DNA of 64,000 nucleotides from Brevibacillus fluminis (GTDB lineage Bacteria > Bacillota > Bacilli > Brevibacillales > Brevibacillaceae): the NCBI RefSeq assembly GCF_003710825.1, contig NZ_RHHQ01000004.1, positions 62,001 through 126,000 of the forward strand, given 5' to 3'. The notes beneath the pieces are model-generated. The model searched no databases and was not told the origin of the DNA. It saw nothing but the letters and a program-made list of their open reading frames with translations. Position 1 is the stretch's first letter. Each line of letters begins with the position of its first letter. The position numbers were made by a program, and so were the translations under genes. Shown in pieces: positions 23,101 to 31,254 of this stretch.

Positions 23101-23733
23101 TTACTCTTGCTCCGACAGGGATGCCTGCTCAAACGCCTTCAAAAAGTTTTCCGCGGGATGTGCGCCGGAAAGAGCCAGCTTTTCATCGATGACGAAAAAC
23201 GGAACGCCGGTAATTTGCAGCTCGCCAGCCAGATTGAGGTCTTCTTCAATCTCTGCTTGCTTCGATACGTTGGCCACTTCAACTCGGACCGCTTCTGGAT
23301 CGAATCCTTGCTCTTTGGCGATGTTTACCAAAACGTCAAGATTGCCGATGTCCTGCCCGTCTTCAAAATACGCCCGATAGATGGCATCGACCATTTGCGT
23401 TTGCTGTTCCTCCGGTGTTACTTTAATGAGGTTGTGGGACAAGAGGGTATTCGGTTTGTATTCGACCCGATCAAAACGGAACGGCACGCCAACTCGCTCG
23501 CCAGCCTGCGTCACATGCTCCAAAATCCGATCGACACCTCCTGGACCACCCGCGATTTTTGCCATCGCTTCACGGAACGGGTACCCTTCCTTCGGTGCAT
23601 TCGGATCAAGGAAAAACGAACGGTAACGTACAGTGATCGGCTCTCCCTGCCACTGTGCAATCGCATCAAAGAGATTTTTTTTGCCGATGCGGCACCACGG
23701 ACAAATCGTGTCTTGATAAATATCGATGATCAT
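23101..23733 (-). CDS. DsbA/FrnE-like thiol oxidoreductase
   Basis: A 210-aa cytoplasmic protein of the DsbA family, FrnE-like type. It shows MIIDIYQDTICPWCRIGKK with the C-P-W-C active site near the N-terminus, a helical insert, and the cis-proline segment ITGVPFFVID near residue 180. FrnE-like proteins act in disulfide chemistry, stress resistance or polyketide tailoring. The start at 23733 has AAGGAGAAG nine bases upstream and matches the family; an upstream in-frame ATG gives only ten extra residues. It is a single-gene unit, transcribed toward the hydantoinase gene but separated by a terminator. Confidence 0.9.
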   Translation of the reverse strand: MIIDIYQDTICPWCRIGKKNLFDAIAQWQGEPITVRYRSFFLDPNAPKEGYPFREAMAKIAGGPGGVDRILEHVTQAGERVGVPFRFDRVEYKPNTLLSHNLIKVTPEEQQTQMVDAIYRAYFEDGQDIGNLDVLVNIAKEQGFDPEAVRVEVANVSKQAEIEEDLNLAGELQITGVPFFVIDEKLALSGAHPAENFLKAFEQASLSEQE

Positions 23734-23892
23734 GGAATCTTCTCCTTCAAAAGCCGGCAGCACCTTGGAACATGCTGCCCTTGGCTGAATTTTTCCTGCT
23801 CTGTGTAGAATCAGTTTCTATCATACAGCCGAAGCTATCATTTTGCAATCAACTATTAAAAAGTAAGTAACAAAACAATATGGGAGGACATT

Positions 23893-24741
23893 ATGCAGCA
23901 ACCAGCAGAAGATAAAATCGTGTTCATCACAGGCGCTGCCAGTGGATTTGGAATGGGAGCTACCCTTTCCTTTGCACGTCGGGGGTATCGCGTGATTGCG
24001 ACCATGCGGAACTTGGCAGGAAACACCAAATTGCAGGCCGCTGCCGAGGAGCAGAAGCTCCAATCCCGCCTTGATTATCTGGAGGTGGATGTCACCGTTC
24101 CGGCCACGATCCAGCGAGCTGTCGAGGAAACGATCAAACGATACGGGCACATCGATATACTGATCAACAATGCCGGTTACGCATTGGGCGGCGCGATCGA
24201 GGAGATTCCGCTCGATTCCTGGCGACACCAGTTTGAGACGAACTTGTTCGGCTTGATCAGTGTGACACAAGCCGTGCTCCCTTACATGCGCAAAGAACGC
24301 AAAGGTACGATCATCAACATCAGCAGTGTCAGCGGACGGATCGGCTTGCCTGGGTATGCGCCCTATGCCTCCTCCAAATTCGCCGTCGAAGGCTTCAGCG
24401 AATCGTTGCGGATGGAGCTTCTGCCCTTTGGGATTCGTGTCGTGCTGATTGAACCGGGCGCTTACAAAACGAGCATTTGGCAAAAAGGCTTCAATGGCAT
24501 GGAGGTTGCGACAGACTCCCCGTACCGTGCCATGATGGACACTGTTCTCACCTACTCCCGTAAGACAGCCGAAACGGCTGCCGACCCAAGCGAGGTTGTT
24601 GAGGCGATTGTAAAAGCGGCAGAATCACCCTCGCCGCGCCTGCGCTACACAATGGGCAAAGGCACAGGACTTCTCCTGTCAGCAAAGGCGCTGCTTCCGT
24701 GGAAATGGCTGGAGTTGTTGATCAAGCGGGCGCTGCGATAA
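23893..24741 (+). CDS. short-chain dehydrogenase/reductase
   Basis: A 282-aa SDR with classical motifs: cofactor loop TGAASGFG (residues about 14-21), NNAG near residue 95, NISSVSG with the catalytic Ser, and YASSK with catalytic Tyr and Lys. The C-terminal extension (LLLSAKALLPWKWLELLIKR) is hydrophobic and may touch the membrane, as in retinol- or steroid-type SDRs. The substrate is unknown. GGGAGGACATT precedes the ATG. It is alone in its orientation, between the DsbA-like gene (divergent) and a tRNA fragment just after its stop. Confidence 0.9.
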   Translation: MQQPAEDKIVFITGAASGFGMGATLSFARRGYRVIATMRNLAGNTKLQAAAEEQKLQSRLDYLEVDVTVPATIQRAVEETIKRYGHIDILINNAGYALGGAIEEIPLDSWRHQFETNLFGLISVTQAVLPYMRKERKGTIINISSVSGRIGLPGYAPYASSKFAVEGFSESLRMELLPFGIRVVLIEPGAYKTSIWQKGFNGMEVATDSPYRAMMDTVLTYSRKTAETAADPSEVVEAIVKAAESPSPRLRYTMGKGTGLLLSAKALLPWKWLELLIKRALR

Positions 24742-24749
24742 GCTGCATT

Positions 24750-24776
24750 TGGTGCGGTCGAGAGGATTTGAACCTC
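24750..24776 (-). other. tRNA-Leu 3'-end fragment (T-arm, acceptor strand and CCA)
   Basis: The minus strand contains GAGG-TTCAAAT-CCTC followed by TCGACCGCA and CCA, that is the T-arm and 3' acceptor strand of a tRNA whose 5' strand would be GCGGTCG (a tRNA-Leu type in Bacillales). No D-arm, anticodon arm or 5' strand is present. Isolated 27-base tRNA 3' ends are typical of attachment sites left by tRNA-targeting integrases. No integrase gene is seen nearby. Confidence 0.7.
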
Positions 24777-24799
24777 AACAAGAGAAAATAAAGAAAAGA

Positions 24800-24828
24800 G
24801 GCGTTTCTCCACGATCGGGAGTAACGCC
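24800..24828. terminator. bidirectional terminator
   Basis: GGCGTT-CTCC pairs with GGAG-AACGCC, with A-rich flank on the left and T-rich flank on the right. It serves the MFS gene on the minus strand and possibly the SDR gene on the plus strand. Confidence 0.78.
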
Positions 24829-24848
24829 CTTTTCGTCTTCTGTTTTAT

Positions 24849-26483
24849 TTATTTCGTGTTTACCGAATTTGCAACTGCCTTGATTTCAGTCCCTTCCTCC
24901 TGCTCTGCTTTTCCTTTTGCAGCGGAGAGCTTGATCGTGCCAATGAAAAAGGTGAGCACAATCCCTAGCACGATGAAGGCAAGACCGTACAAGTATACGT
25001 GGCTCAACGTTTCGACCAATGTCGACTGAAGCGTCGGCACGATTGTCTGCTGGATCGATGCCGGAATTTTCGCCATCGCTTCCGGGCTGAGCAGCATGGA
25101 GTACAGGCCTTGCGGAGATTGCGCGATCATGCCTTCAAGCTGCTGCGCGATGCCATGTGCTTGCGCTGGCAGTGCCTCCAGCTTCGGAACAAGCTGCTCG
25201 TTCAGCAAGTTTGCGGAGCGTGCATTCATGACCGCGCCCAAAATGGTCATTCCGAACGTTCCCCCGATTTGGCGGAAAAACTGGCTCGAGGACGTTACTA
25301 CGCCAAGCTCGGATTTCGGGAAGCTTTCTTGCAGCGCGAGCGTAATGACCGGCATGACCAGACCCATCCCGAGACCAAGCACGACCAGATTGGCTGCTGC
25401 AACAAATTTGGTTGTATCCAGATTCATCATGGAAAGCAGAACAAACCCAATTCCCATTAAAACCATCCCGAACATGATTTGCTTGCGTATCCCGACTTTG
25501 CGGACAAACCGCCCGCCGAGAATGCTTGTGACCATCATCGAAAGCATCAGCGGCAGCATGTTCGTGCCTGATTCAGACGGGCTCATGCCGATGATTCCCT
25601 GCATGAAAAACGGCACGAACATGATGGCACCGAACATGCCGATAGACATCAAAAACCCAATCCCGTTCAGCACGGTAAACCCTTTGTTACGGAACAAATG
25701 AAGCGGTAAGATCGGTTCGCTCGCCCGTGATTCAACCCGTACAAACGCTGCAAGGAATACGACTGCCAGCGCGAACAGTCCGATGATTTGCCAGGAGAGC
25801 CATGGATACTCTTTGCCGCCAAAGGTCAGTGACAAAAGCAGGCTGACGACCCCTGCGATCATCGTAAACATGCCGGCGATATCCAACTTGATCGGTCCGT
25901 CGACGCGGCGGTTTTTCAATCCCAGGAAAATCAGCACGGTCGCCAAGATGCCGACCGGCAAATTGATGTAGAACACCCATCGCCAGTTGAGCGAATCGAC
26001 AATCCATCCGCCAACCTGCGGCCCAACGATGGAGGATAGGCCGAATACGGCACCAAAGACACCTTGCCATTTCGCACGTTGCTCACCGGTAAAAATATCC
26101 CCGATGATGATCATCGCCATCGGCATCATGACGCCCCCGCCGATCCCTTGAATCCCCCGGTAGACGATCAGTTGCGTCATCGTATCCGCCATCCCGCAAA
26201 GCGCAGACCCAGCGATAAAAATCACCAGACCCGTTACATAAACGGTTTTGCGCCCGATCATGTCAGCCAGCTTCCCGGCAATCGGCACGACTGCGGTCGA
26301 GGTTAACATGTACGCCGTCGTCAGCCAGGTCATGACGGCCAAGCCGCCCAATTCACCGACAATGCGTGGCATCGCCGTTCCGACGATCGTATTATCCAAG
26401 GCTGCGAATAACATCGCAACCAGCAAGCCGGCCAAGAGCACCCAGCTGTTTTTCTGTCGATTCTGTGTTGTCTGTTCACTCAC
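24849..26483 (-). CDS. DHA2-family MFS multidrug transporter (14 TM)
   Basis: A 544-aa protein of the EmrB/QacA type with fourteen hydrophobic helices. It begins SWVLLAGLLVAMLFAALDNTIVGTAMP, with the LDNTIV motif of DHA2 pumps in helix 1. It has GKLADMIGRK between helices 2 and 3 and the motif C-like GGGVMMPMAM in helix 4-5. A long extracellular loop (residues about 430-500, Gln/Pro/Ala-rich) precedes the last helix. It exports lipophilic drugs or similar compounds with proton import. The GTG start at 26483 has GAGGTG upstream. It lies 18 bases behind a MarR-family gene, a usual drug-responsive operon. Confidence 0.93.
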   Translation of the reverse strand: MSEQTTQNRQKNSWVLLAGLLVAMLFAALDNTIVGTAMPRIVGELGGLAVMTWLTTAYMLTSTAVVPIAGKLADMIGRKTVYVTGLVIFIAGSALCGMADTMTQLIVYRGIQGIGGGVMMPMAMIIIGDIFTGEQRAKWQGVFGAVFGLSSIVGPQVGGWIVDSLNWRWVFYINLPVGILATVLIFLGLKNRRVDGPIKLDIAGMFTMIAGVVSLLLSLTFGGKEYPWLSWQIIGLFALAVVFLAAFVRVESRASEPILPLHLFRNKGFTVLNGIGFLMSIGMFGAIMFVPFFMQGIIGMSPSESGTNMLPLMLSMMVTSILGGRFVRKVGIRKQIMFGMVLMGIGFVLLSMMNLDTTKFVAAANLVVLGLGMGLVMPVITLALQESFPKSELGVVTSSSQFFRQIGGTFGMTILGAVMNARSANLLNEQLVPKLEALPAQAHGIAQQLEGMIAQSPQGLYSMLLSPEAMAKIPASIQQTIVPTLQSTLVETLSHVYLYGLAFIVLGIVLTFFIGTIKLSAAKGKAEQEEGTEIKAVANSVNTK

Positions 26484-26501
26484 GTTACGTTCACCTCGTA
26501 T

Positions 26502-26942
26502 TTATTTCTTTGCCAGCACGATATCGGCCAGCTTTTCATGCGTTCGAACCAGCGCGTCCAGCTCACTCTCGTCAAGCTGGCTCAAATAACAGGACAAGAT
26601 TTCTTTCCGCTTTTGATCGGTTGTGTGGAGTGTCATTCGCCCCTTGTCCGTCAATGCAATGAATACGACTCGCCGGTCTTGTTCGTGGCGCAGACGCTCA
26701 ACATACCCTTGCTTATGCAGTCGTTCAATCATCACCGTAATCGCACTCGGCTTGACTTGCAGCATCTGAGCCAGCTCGCTCCCCATACACTTGCCTTCTT
26801 TATCAAGAATCCGCAAAATAAAGTACTGCGGTCGGGTCAGCCCGATCTCACTTTCTTCCAGCATGTCATGGCCAAGCCGCTTCATCGAGATGGCGATGGC
26901 GGTCTGTAGCCGGTCGATTTTTTCATCCATCGCGTTCATCAT
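26502..26942 (-). CDS. MarR-family transcriptional regulator
   Basis: A 146-aa winged-helix repressor. The pattern is typical: GLTRPQYFILRILDKEGKCMGSELAQML (helix-turn-helix), VKPSAITVMIERLHKQGYVERLRHEQDRR (recognition helix and wing with DRR) and helical dimer ends. Start: of several in-frame codons, the ATG at 26942 has AAAGGAG at six bases. It probably represses itself and the MFS pump, using the repeated TTGATTAA elements directly upstream. Ligands releasing MarR proteins are often phenolic or the pump's own substrates. Confidence 0.92.
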   Translation of the reverse strand: MMNAMDEKIDRLQTAIAISMKRLGHDMLEESEIGLTRPQYFILRILDKEGKCMGSELAQMLQVKPSAITVMIERLHKQGYVERLRHEQDRRVVFIALTDKGRMTLHTTDQKRKEILSCYLSQLDESELDALVRTHEKLADIVLAKK

Positions 26943-26971
26943 GGTCATCTCCTTTTTCAAAAAAACACAGA

Positions 26972-27004
26972 TTGATTAATTTGTTTTATATTTAAATTGA
27001 TTAA
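26972..27004. promoter_or_regulatory. direct repeat of TTGATTAA upstream of the MarR gene
   Basis: TTGATTAA occurs at 26972-26979 and 26997-27004, 25 bases apart, in an AT-rich stretch that should hold the promoter. MarR proteins often bind such AT-rich repeats, so these are operator candidates. Confidence 0.5.
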
Positions 27005-27065
27005 CTATATAGTACATAAATTATTTGTTTTGTACACTGGGAAATTTGCCCATTCTTCGATCGCG

Positions 27066-27096
27066 AAAAAGAGGCCAGCATAGTATGCCGACCTCT
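27066..27096 (-). terminator. terminator of the beta-oxidation operon
   Basis: GAGG-C-GCAT pairs with ATGC-G-CCTC and is followed on the minus strand by TTTTTC. It is the only clear terminator on this strand between 36.7 and 27 kb, so it marks the end of the nine-gene operon. Confidence 0.78.
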
Positions 27097-27103
27097 CCTT
27101 TTC

Positions 27104-27883
27104 CTATTCTCCTGTAAATTCTGGCGCACGCTTCTCAAAAAATGCGCGAACGCCTTCCTGATGGTCTTTCGTGGAAAACGCGATGCCCTGCGCCATCGCT
27201 TCCTCATGTAGCAGCTGCTCCAGCGACAGCTCGTGGCTGCGATTCAAGATTGCTTTTGTCATACCCAGGGCAGCGGTCGGTCCTGCTGCCAAAGACTCGG
27301 CGATTACTCTGGCCCGCTCCATTAGCTCATCCTGTGCTGTCACCTCCAGCACAATGCCGTATGCATGCGCCTCTTTCGCGGTGATGATCCGTCCGGAGTA
27401 CATCAGCTCCTTTGCGCGGGCAAGCCCGACTACTCGCGGTAAAAAATACATGCCGCCAAAATCCGGGATTAGTCCGACCTTAGAGAAAACTTGCCCGAAT
27501 TTGGCCTCCTCACCAGCGATGACCAAGTCGCAGGCAAGTGCAATGTTAAAGCCCGCTCCCGTCGCAAATCCGTTCACCGCGGCGACGACCGGTTTTTCCA
27601 GTCCGTGCAGCGTGAGCAGCAACCGATAGGCCTGCTGTAAATACCGCTTGCCCTTTAGTGCATCCAACTCGGAAAAGCTGGCAAGATCGCCACCCGCGCT
27701 GAACGCTTTTCCGCTGCCTGTAAGGATCACACTGCGCACGTGCGGATCGGCTGCTGCCTGCTCCAACGCGCTTTGGAAACCGCTCACCAGTTCTGCAGAG
27801 AGCGCATTCATTTTCTGTGGGCGATTGAACGTAATCGTTGCCACGCCATTTTCCACTACATACCCAACGATCTGCTCCATCAT
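27104..27883 (-). CDS. enoyl-CoA hydratase/isomerase family protein
   Basis: A 259-aa crotonase-fold protein, last gene of the operon. The oxyanion-hole segments are SAGGDLASF and NGFATGAGFNIALACDL. The catalytic loop is GLIPDFGGMYFLPR, where Asp precedes FGG as in PaaG-like hydratase-isomerases. The C-terminal FFEKRAPEF tail is typical. It would hydrate or isomerise trans-enoyl-CoA produced by the acyl-CoA dehydrogenase of the same operon. GAGGAGAAAC precedes the start. The gap to the upstream acyl-CoA ligase is about 50 bases. Confidence 0.92.
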   Translation of the reverse strand: MMEQIVGYVVENGVATITFNRPQKMNALSAELVSGFQSALEQAAADPHVRSVILTGSGKAFSAGGDLASFSELDALKGKRYLQQAYRLLLTLHGLEKPVVAAVNGFATGAGFNIALACDLVIAGEEAKFGQVFSKVGLIPDFGGMYFLPRVVGLARAKELMYSGRIITAKEAHAYGIVLEVTAQDELMERARVIAESLAAGPTAALGMTKAILNRSHELSLEQLLHEEAMAQGIAFSTKDHQEGVRAFFEKRAPEFTGE

Positions 27884-27935
27884 TTGTTTCTCCTCTCCGG
27901 TGGCTTTTCAAATCGGGCACCGCTTTTTGATTCGT

Positions 27936-29480
27936 TCAGCCTGTGGCGTCATTTTTGAAACCGTTCTCATGAAGTTCATCACGAAGCTTGTATTTCAAAA
28001 TCTTTCCCGATGCGTTGCGCGGCAATTGCTTGACCATATGCAGCACGCGTGGGATTTTGTAGCCTGCCAAATACGTGCGGCAAAACGCTTGCAGTTCGGA
28101 AAGGTCGATCGTAGTCTCCGGTTTCGGCACGATGATCGCTGCAACCGTTTCCCCCCAAACCGGATCCGGCACGCCGATGATTGCTGCCTCCAACACAGCC
28201 GGATGGGAATATAGCACTTGCTCCACTTCCACAGAGTAAATATTTTCGCCGCCAGAGATGATCATATCTTTTTTTCGATCGACAAGCGTCATGTAGCCGT
28301 CCTCGTCCATCACCGCCAAATCCCCGGTATGAAGCCAGCCGCCGCGCATCGCCTCCGCAGTCGCTTCCGGATTTTTGTAGTACCCCTTCATGATCGTCTC
28401 TCCACGCATGACCAGCTCGCCGATCACGCCTGGCGGCACGACACGATCGTATTCGTCGACGACACGCGCTTCAGTAAGAAACATCGCTGTACCGCTCGCC
28501 CCTAGCTTTGTCTTGTGTCCGTCTGGTCTGAGTGCAATCCCGCCCGGACCGCCTTCTGTCAAGCCGCACAGGTTATAAAACTGGTCGGTGCCAAACAGCT
28601 CCATGCTTTGACGGACCAGCGCCGGAGCCATTGGGGCTGCTCCATAGCTGCAGCGCGTGACCGATGACAGATCGTATTGGCTGCGGTCCGTAACCTGCAG
28701 CATGAAATTATACATCGCGGGAACGCCGAAGAAAAAGCTAATGCGGTGCTCATGGATCGCAGCCAGTGCCGCCCGCGGATCGAAATCGCGGTGGATGAGA
28801 TTGACACAGCCAAGGAATATCCCGGTAAGCAAGCATAGATTCAGCTGTGCCGCGTGAAACAACGGCGCTAGGTGGAGTAGTCGGTCGCTCGGATTGAGTC
28901 CCATCTCGGCCATCATCTTAACGCTCACCTGCATCACGCGATGGTGATCAAGGACTACTCCTTTGGGCTTTCCGGTCGTACCGGACGTGTACAGGATTTC
29001 CAGGTCATCCCGCTCACCGAGTTCAACTTCGGGATCGTGCGTCTGGTCAGACAGCACGTCTTTGTATCGGAATTGCCCTTCGCATACGTTTTCGCCCGCG
29101 ACGACCACACCGCATACTAGTGGCGCTTCCTGCACGGCGGACGCAATCAGCCCCGCATACTCTTCATCACAAACGACCAGCATTGCATCGGAATGCTCCA
29201 GAATGTAGGCGACCTCTACAGCTGTCAGGCGAAAATTCATCGGCACCAGCACCGCTCCGAGCTTGGCAGCCGCATAAAAGGTGATCGCGAACCAGTCGGA
29301 GTTTTTCATCATCATGGCTACCTTTTGTCCTTTGGTTACACCAAGCCTCGCCAAGCCGTGGGCCAAATGGTTCACTTCCGCGTTCATTTCTGCATATGTC
29401 CATGTGCGCCCTTCGCAAACGAGCGCCCCTTTCTCTGGATGCCGCCGTGCATTCCGTGCTAAACTACTGCCGATATCCAT
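27936..29480 (-). CDS. fatty-acyl-CoA synthetase (AMP-forming)
   Basis: A 514-aa adenylate-forming enzyme. It contains the P-loop LYTSGTTGKPKGV, the adenine-binding segment YNLCGLTEGGP, GGWLHTGDLAVMDEDGY with the hinge Asp, RKKDMIISGGENIYS, and the C-terminal Lys in NASGKILKYKL. It activates a carboxylic acid with ATP to acyl-AMP and then to acyl-CoA, feeding the beta-oxidation enzymes in the operon. The chain length cannot be read. The ATG at 29480 is preferred over the one at 29486 because GGGAG would otherwise touch the start. A 14-bp palindrome lies just upstream. Confidence 0.93.
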   Translation of the reverse strand: MDIGSSLARNARRHPEKGALVCEGRTWTYAEMNAEVNHLAHGLARLGVTKGQKVAMMMKNSDWFAITFYAAAKLGAVLVPMNFRLTAVEVAYILEHSDAMLVVCDEEYAGLIASAVQEAPLVCGVVVAGENVCEGQFRYKDVLSDQTHDPEVELGERDDLEILYTSGTTGKPKGVVLDHHRVMQVSVKMMAEMGLNPSDRLLHLAPLFHAAQLNLCLLTGIFLGCVNLIHRDFDPRAALAAIHEHRISFFFGVPAMYNFMLQVTDRSQYDLSSVTRCSYGAAPMAPALVRQSMELFGTDQFYNLCGLTEGGPGGIALRPDGHKTKLGASGTAMFLTEARVVDEYDRVVPPGVIGELVMRGETIMKGYYKNPEATAEAMRGGWLHTGDLAVMDEDGYMTLVDRKKDMIISGGENIYSVEVEQVLYSHPAVLEAAIIGVPDPVWGETVAAIIVPKPETTIDLSELQAFCRTYLAGYKIPRVLHMVKQLPRNASGKILKYKLRDELHENGFKNDATG

Positions 29481-29493
29481 AGCCATCTCCCTC

Positions 29494-29507
29494 TCACATG
29501 CATGTGA
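29494..29507. promoter_or_regulatory. 14-bp perfect palindrome
   Basis: TCACATG-CATGTGA lies 14 bases upstream of the acyl-CoA synthetase start, within the operon's largest 3'-half gap. It could be an internal operator or RNA hairpin limiting expression of the last two genes. The evidence is symmetry alone. Confidence 0.35.
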
Positions 29508-29549
29508 TGAATACGCGCGTGTAACGAAATGAACCGATTTTATATGAAA

Positions 29550-30362
29550 TTACGTGTACATGCCCCCGTTGATGTGCAGCACCTGTCCATTCACATAGTT
29601 GGAAAGCGGGGAAGCCAAGTAAAAGATCCCTTGCGCAGCCTCTTCTGCCAGCCCTGCGCGCTTTTGTGGAATCGACTGCTCGAACATGGTCCGTACTTTT
29701 TCCGGTATGCCGACTGCTACACCATCCACCGTCTCCCCTTTTTCTTTGGCCTGCGTCAGCCGCGTGTCGATCAGCCCAAATGCAACGGCATTACAATTGA
29801 CTTGGAACCCTGCCCATTCTTTCGCCACCGTTTTGGTCAGCCCGATCAAGCCTGCCTTTGCCGAGGCGTAGTTCGCCTGACCGACATTGCCCATCACGCC
29901 TGCCACCGACGTAACGTTCACAATTTTCCGATAACTGTTGATACCCTGCTCGGCATCTGCTTTGCCTGCGTCACGCATATAAGGCGCTGCCTCGCGAATC
30001 AGACGGAATGGGGCGATCAAATGAATGTCCAACATTTTCTGAAATTGATCATCCGTCATCTTATGAATCAGGCTATCCCATGTGTAGCCTGCATTGTTCA
30101 CCAAAATATCGAGCTGTCCGAATGACGCAACCGTTTCTTTTATGATCAAGGGAGCAAACTCGGCAGCCGTCACGTCGCCACAAACGGCAATCGCTTCCCC
30201 CCCGTTTGCCTTGATCGCTTGCACCACTTCTTCCGCCGGACCTTGATCCTTGTCGGAGACCACGACGCGTGCGCCGTGCGCCGCCATCATTTCGGCAACG
30301 GCGCGACCTACGCCGCGCCCTGCCCCTGTAATGAGTGCCACCTGTTTATCGAGCATGCCCAT
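29550..30362 (-). CDS. SDR-family 3-hydroxyacyl-CoA dehydrogenase / FabG-like reductase
   Basis: A 270-aa SDR. The cofactor motif is TGAGRGVG near residue 13, then NNAG near 92, VTSVAG with catalytic Ser, NYASAK with Tyr and Lys, and the FabG-like end VNGQVLHINGGMYT. In this operon it most likely oxidises 3-hydroxyacyl-CoA after the hydratases, replacing a classical FadB/FadN dehydrogenase. A reductive FabG role is the alternative. GGGGGAAGG precedes the ATG. The gap to the upstream MaoC gene is 21 bases. Confidence 0.9.
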   Translation of the reverse strand: MGMLDKQVALITGAGRGVGRAVAEMMAAHGARVVVSDKDQGPAEEVVQAIKANGGEAIAVCGDVTAAEFAPLIIKETVASFGQLDILVNNAGYTWDSLIHKMTDDQFQKMLDIHLIAPFRLIREAAPYMRDAGKADAEQGINSYRKIVNVTSVAGVMGNVGQANYASAKAGLIGLTKTVAKEWAGFQVNCNAVAFGLIDTRLTQAKEKGETVDGVAVGIPEKVRTMFEQSIPQKRAGLAEEAAQGIFYLASPLSNYVNGQVLHINGGMYT

Positions 30363-30383
30363 TTTCCTTCCCCCTTCGTTCTG

Positions 30384-30779
30384 CTATTGTTCCGGTTTAA
30401 CTACCGTAAACGTACCGCTCAGCTTTACCTCGCCTTGTTCATTTTTTACTTGAAGCTCTCCTTGCAGCAAACGTTCGCCCGCCTGCTCCACTTCTTCCGT
30501 GATGCTCCCGTAGACGGTCAGCTGTTCGCCCGGACGCGTCATTTTGGAAAAACGCACTTTAAACCGGCGCAAATGCTGACGTGGGAACCACTGTGCAAGC
30601 GCTTGACCCGCAAAGCCCATCACGAGCATGCCATGTGCGATTACACCACCAAGCCCCGCTTTCTCACCGATCGGCACGACCGTATGGATCGGATTGAAGT
30701 CGCCGGACGCTCCGGCATACCGCACCAGCTGGGTATGGGTGATTTCGTTTTTAATGATCGGTTGCAATGGCTCCATCAT
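30384..30779 (-). CDS. MaoC-like (R)-hydratase domain protein
   Basis: A 131-aa hot-dog-fold hydratase. The hydratase-2 signature is complete (YAGASGDFNPIHT followed by GGVIAHGMLVMG), giving the catalytic Asp/His pair. The C-terminal strand pair LSGTFTVVKP ends the fold. It probably hydrates enoyl-CoA together with the neighbouring FAS1-like hot-dog protein, as in two-subunit 3-hydroxyacyl-CoA dehydratases. AGGAGG precedes the start. The spacing to the partner gene is 15 bases. Confidence 0.9.
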   Translation of the reverse strand: MMEPLQPIIKNEITHTQLVRYAGASGDFNPIHTVVPIGEKAGLGGVIAHGMLVMGFAGQALAQWFPRQHLRRFKVRFSKMTRPGEQLTVYGSITEEVEQAGERLLQGELQVKNEQGEVKLSGTFTVVKPEQ

Positions 30780-30794
30780 ACATCCTCCTACCTT

Positions 30795-31241
30795 TTAAGG
30801 GCGCTCAATAATCAGGCTGGTGGCGTGCAAAACGACCTCGCCTGTTTGGTTGGAAAACGTCGTCTTTAAGGTAATCAACGACATGCCACGTTTCACCGCT
30901 GCATGGGTAACCTCGGTTTGGCCGGTGATCACATCTCCTGCGACGATGTCTTGAACATACTCATAGCCCTGCTCGCCATGCAGCACCTTCATCGGATCCA
31001 GCTCAAGCACCTGAATCAGCTCGTCGAAATCCGCTCCCGCCCACATTTCAATTACCGTCGGAAATGTCGGTTGAATCGGCACATCCCGAAACCCGGCTTC
31101 ACGTGCTGCTTCCACGCTGTAATAAATTGGGTTCTCATCGCCGATCGCCAGCGCAAATTCTTTGATTTTTCCACGTTCAATCGCGAATTGGAACGGCGCA
31201 AAGCGCAATCCCACCTTCGCCGCGATATCTCGCTCCATCCT
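30795..31241 (-). CDS. MaoC-type N-terminal (FAS1-like) dehydratase subunit
   Basis: A 148-aa single hot-dog-fold protein of the MaoC_dehydrat_N / FAS1-like type. Features are FAIERGKIKEFALAIGDENPIYYSVEAARE at the start and the GEQGYEYVQDIVAGDVITGQTEV strand region. It lacks the full His-containing signature of its neighbour, so it likely forms a heterodimer in which the 131-aa MaoC protein supplies the catalytic pair. Start: ATG at 31241 with AAGGAG; an upstream ATG at 31277 would overlap the acyl-CoA dehydrogenase end and fits the family less well. Confidence 0.88.
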   Translation of the reverse strand, partial: RMERDIAAKVGLRFAPFQFAIERGKIKEFALAIGDENPIYYSVEAAREAGFRDVPIQPTFPTVIEMWAGADFDELIQVLELDPMKVLHGEQGYEYVQDIVAGDVITGQTEVTHAAVKRGMSLITLKTTFSNQTGEVVLHATSLIIERP

Positions 31242-31254
31242 TTTCAGCTCCTTC

